From: JAAZDN01 sp964440875
Lineage (GTDB): Bacteria; Bacillota_I; Bacilli_A; Erysipelotrichales; Erysipelotrichaceae
Assembly: GCA_964440875.1 (NCBI GenBank)
Contig: CAYTTS010000029.1
Coordinates: 1-15,382, forward strand
Length of the DNA: 15,382 bases
Direction of reading: 5' to 3'
Of this stretch, positions 13,900 to 15,382 are shown piece by piece. Position 1 is the first letter of the stretch; every line of letters starts with the position of its first letter. Both the position numbers and the translations under genes were made by a program. The notes below the pieces were generated by a model, which had not been told where the DNA came from, did no database searches, and saw only the letters and a list, made by a program, of their open reading frames with translations.

Positions 13900-15261
13900 A
13901 TGAAAATAGAAAATATTATTAATGATGATTCACGTTTATTCATAGGTGATTTAGTTCCTGATAAATACACGGAAGATCAGTATATAGGTGACATTAAACC
14001 AGTCTATGCAGTAGCACTGCCAAAGACTCATGAGGAGGTAATAGAACTTGTAAAGTTTGCTATTGATAAGGACTTAAAAATTATTGCTAGAGGAGCAGGT
14101 ACAGGCGTTGCCGGGGCTCAAGTTCCAATTGATGGAAATGAGTTAATTATTGATGTTAGCTTAATGGATAAAATAATAGAACTTGATGAAGAGACTTTTA
14201 CATTAACAGTTCAACCAGGTGCATTAATTGGAGATATCCACAACTATGTAGAGTCCAGAGGTTATTTCTATCCACCAGATCCAGCATCAAAACATTCATC
14301 AATTGGAGGAAATGTTGCGACAAACGCCGGTGGACTTAGAGCTGTTAAATACGGAGTAACAAGAGATTATGTTAAGCAATTAAAACTTGTACTTCCGACA
14401 GCTGAGGAAATGGAATTAGGAAGTTTAAATATTAAGAGTAGTTCTGGCTACAATATGATTGATCTATTTATAGGATCTGAAGGAACACTTGCAATTACAA
14501 CAGAAATTAAACTAAAACTAATCCCATTGCCAAAGTTATCATATGCAGTTCTACTATCATTTGAAGATGTTTTCAAGGCAACTGAAGCCACACTAACACT
14601 ATTAAACAGTGGATCAGATCCTTCGGAGATTGAATTATTTGAAAAAGATGCTGTTTACTACGCAACACAACTACTTGGATACGACTTACCAACAAAACAA
14701 GGTAATGCCTACTTATTAGTTGAGATTGATGGTAATGATAAAAATGAACTAGACATCAGATTAGAAACTCTAATTAATAGTGTCAAGCACCTATCACTAG
14801 AAACAGTAGCTCTCACAGATAATGAAGAAAAATTACACGTTAAGAAGATTAGAGATAATATCCTAATTGGATTAATGGAATATACTAAATATGAAATGTT
14901 AGATGAAGTAGTACCTATTAATCAATTCGCAAATTTAATCGCATACACAAAACAATTAGAAGAAAAACACGGTTTATCGGTATTAAATTTTGGACATGCT
15001 GGAGATGGAAATATCCATACTATACTAATGACAAAAGACTTAAGCGATGATGAATGGATACTAAAGCGTAAAAACTTATTGGATGATCTTTATGAGAAAG
15101 TTAGTGAACTTGGAGGACTACCATCAGCAGAACACGGTATTGGAACAGTTAAGAAAGAATACTTAGAAAAAATGACTAATAAGGTCAACATGAAATACAT
15201 GCGTGCTATTAAAGCCGTATTTGATCCAGAAAATCGTTTAAATCCTGGCAAAGTGATATAA
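13900..15261 (+). CDS. FAD-linked 2-hydroxyacid dehydrogenase, GlcD / D-lactate dehydrogenase type
   Basis: This 453-residue flavoprotein oxidises a 2-hydroxyacid such as glycolate or D-lactate to the 2-oxoacid. An N-terminal PCMH-type FAD domain shows PKTHEEV (41-47), GAGTGVAGA (65-73), PPDPASKHSSIGGNVATNAGG (split as 125-135 and 136-145) and GSEGTLAI (192-199). The C-terminal FAD-oxidase domain has GHAGDGNIH (365-373), AEHGIG (410-415) and DPENRLNPGK (442-451), with the conserved active-site histidines 366, 373 and 412. GAAGGGGA precedes the ATG. The length fits GlcD. No glcE, glcF, lldEFG or lactate permease gene is seen before the window ends. Glycolate, D-lactate and D-2-hydroxyglutarate enzymes cannot be told apart by motif. 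Confidence 0.92.
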   Translation: MKIENIINDDSRLFIGDLVPDKYTEDQYIGDIKPVYAVALPKTHEEVIELVKFAIDKDLKIIARGAGTGVAGAQVPIDGNELIIDVSLMDKIIELDEETFTLTVQPGALIGDIHNYVESRGYFYPPDPASKHSSIGGNVATNAGGLRAVKYGVTRDYVKQLKLVLPTAEEMELGSLNIKSSSGYNMIDLFIGSEGTLAITTEIKLKLIPLPKLSYAVLLSFEDVFKATEATLTLLNSGSDPSEIELFEKDAVYYATQLLGYDLPTKQGNAYLLVEIDGNDKNELDIRLETLINSVKHLSLETVALTDNEEKLHVKKIRDNILIGLMEYTKYEMLDEVVPINQFANLIAYTKQLEEKHGLSVLNFGHAGDGNIHTILMTKDLSDDEWILKRKNLLDDLYEKVSELGGLPSAEHGIGTVKKEYLEKMTNKVNMKYMRAIKAVFDPENRLNPGKVI

Positions 15262-15334
15262 CTAGAAATAAAATCTTTATTAAAAAATAAAAAGGGTAAT
15301 GACCTATAGTTATGATACTTAATAAAGAGTTATG

Positions 15335-15382
15335 AGCTGGTATATAGTTCACGGAATTCTTTCGGTGATCTATAGCCCAGCT
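15335..15382. repeat. Imperfect 48-nt palindrome at the window end
   Basis: AGCTGG and CCAGCT form the outer six pairs. Blocks of 5, 4 and 3 further pairs follow, with four mismatched positions and a TTCT loop: 18 pairs in all. It lies 73 nt after the glcD-like stop. No T-run can be judged because the window ends on its last base. It could be a terminator stem, a subterminal hairpin of an IS200/IS605-type element, or a dispersed palindromic repeat. Confidence 0.6.

Noticed and set aside
1..15382. CRISPR arrays, tRNA or rRNA genes, phage genes or defence systems
   Set aside because: No regularly spaced repeats, no cloverleaf with a CCA-type end and no rRNA-like sequence were seen. All long frames belong to the families described.

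Overview
The window comes from a low-GC, AT-rich bacterium, most likely a Firmicute or a close wall-less relative. The evidence is strong AGGAGG-type ribosome binding sites, codons rich in A and T, TTGACA/TATTAT-type promoters, and a gene set like Bacillus/Clostridium relatives (UvsE, NupNOPQ-type nucleoside uptake, Lac/Cel-type PTS IIB). Thirteen of the 15 reading frames end in TAA, two in TAG and none in TGA. No gene needs TGA read as tryptophan. The species cannot be named from the sequence alone.

Layout. (1) 70-1314, + strand: a UV-damage endonuclease (UvsE) carrying a C-terminal YbgA/DUF1722-like domain. It converges on the main operon across a bidirectional terminator. (2) 11858 down to 1366, - strand: a ten-gene nucleoside-salvage operon. 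In order of transcription it is deoD-type purine nucleoside phosphorylase, BMP-family lipoprotein, double ABC ATPase, two permeases, an MFS transporter, two nucleoside hydrolases, a ribokinase-like kinase and a LacI-family regulator. Gaps are 0-45 nt and two junctions overlap by 8 nt. A strong promoter lies at 11945-11973, and a perfect 20-bp palindrome (11873-11892) with the AAACGTTT core of the PurR/RbsR class sits just before the deoD ribosome binding site. (3) 12075-12371, + strand: an orphan PTS EIIB protein transcribed divergently from the operon. (4) 12425-13742: an IS3-family insertion sequence whose transposase is interrupted by an in-frame TAA inside a perfect 27-bp inverted repeat. 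(5) 13900-15261, + strand: a GlcD/D-lactate-dehydrogenase-type FAD oxidoreductase. (6) 15335-15382: an imperfect 48-nt palindrome cut off by the window end.

How the operon probably works. The lipoprotein and ABC complex import nucleosides. These are cleaved either by phosphorolysis (DeoD, giving ribose-1-phosphate) or by hydrolysis (the two hydrolases, giving free ribose). The kinase then makes ribose-5-phosphate. The LacI-family protein, last gene of its own operon, probably senses a sugar or base product and represses at the palindrome. The MFS protein may move a nucleoside, base or ribose; its substrate cannot be read from the sequence.

No clearly new multi-gene system is visible. The best leads are the nonsense codon within a perfect palindrome in the transposase, the UvsE-YbgA fusion, a nucleoside hydrolase with Asn where the family has its catalytic His, the orphan IIB opposite the nucleoside operon, and possible alternative folds of the operon leader.
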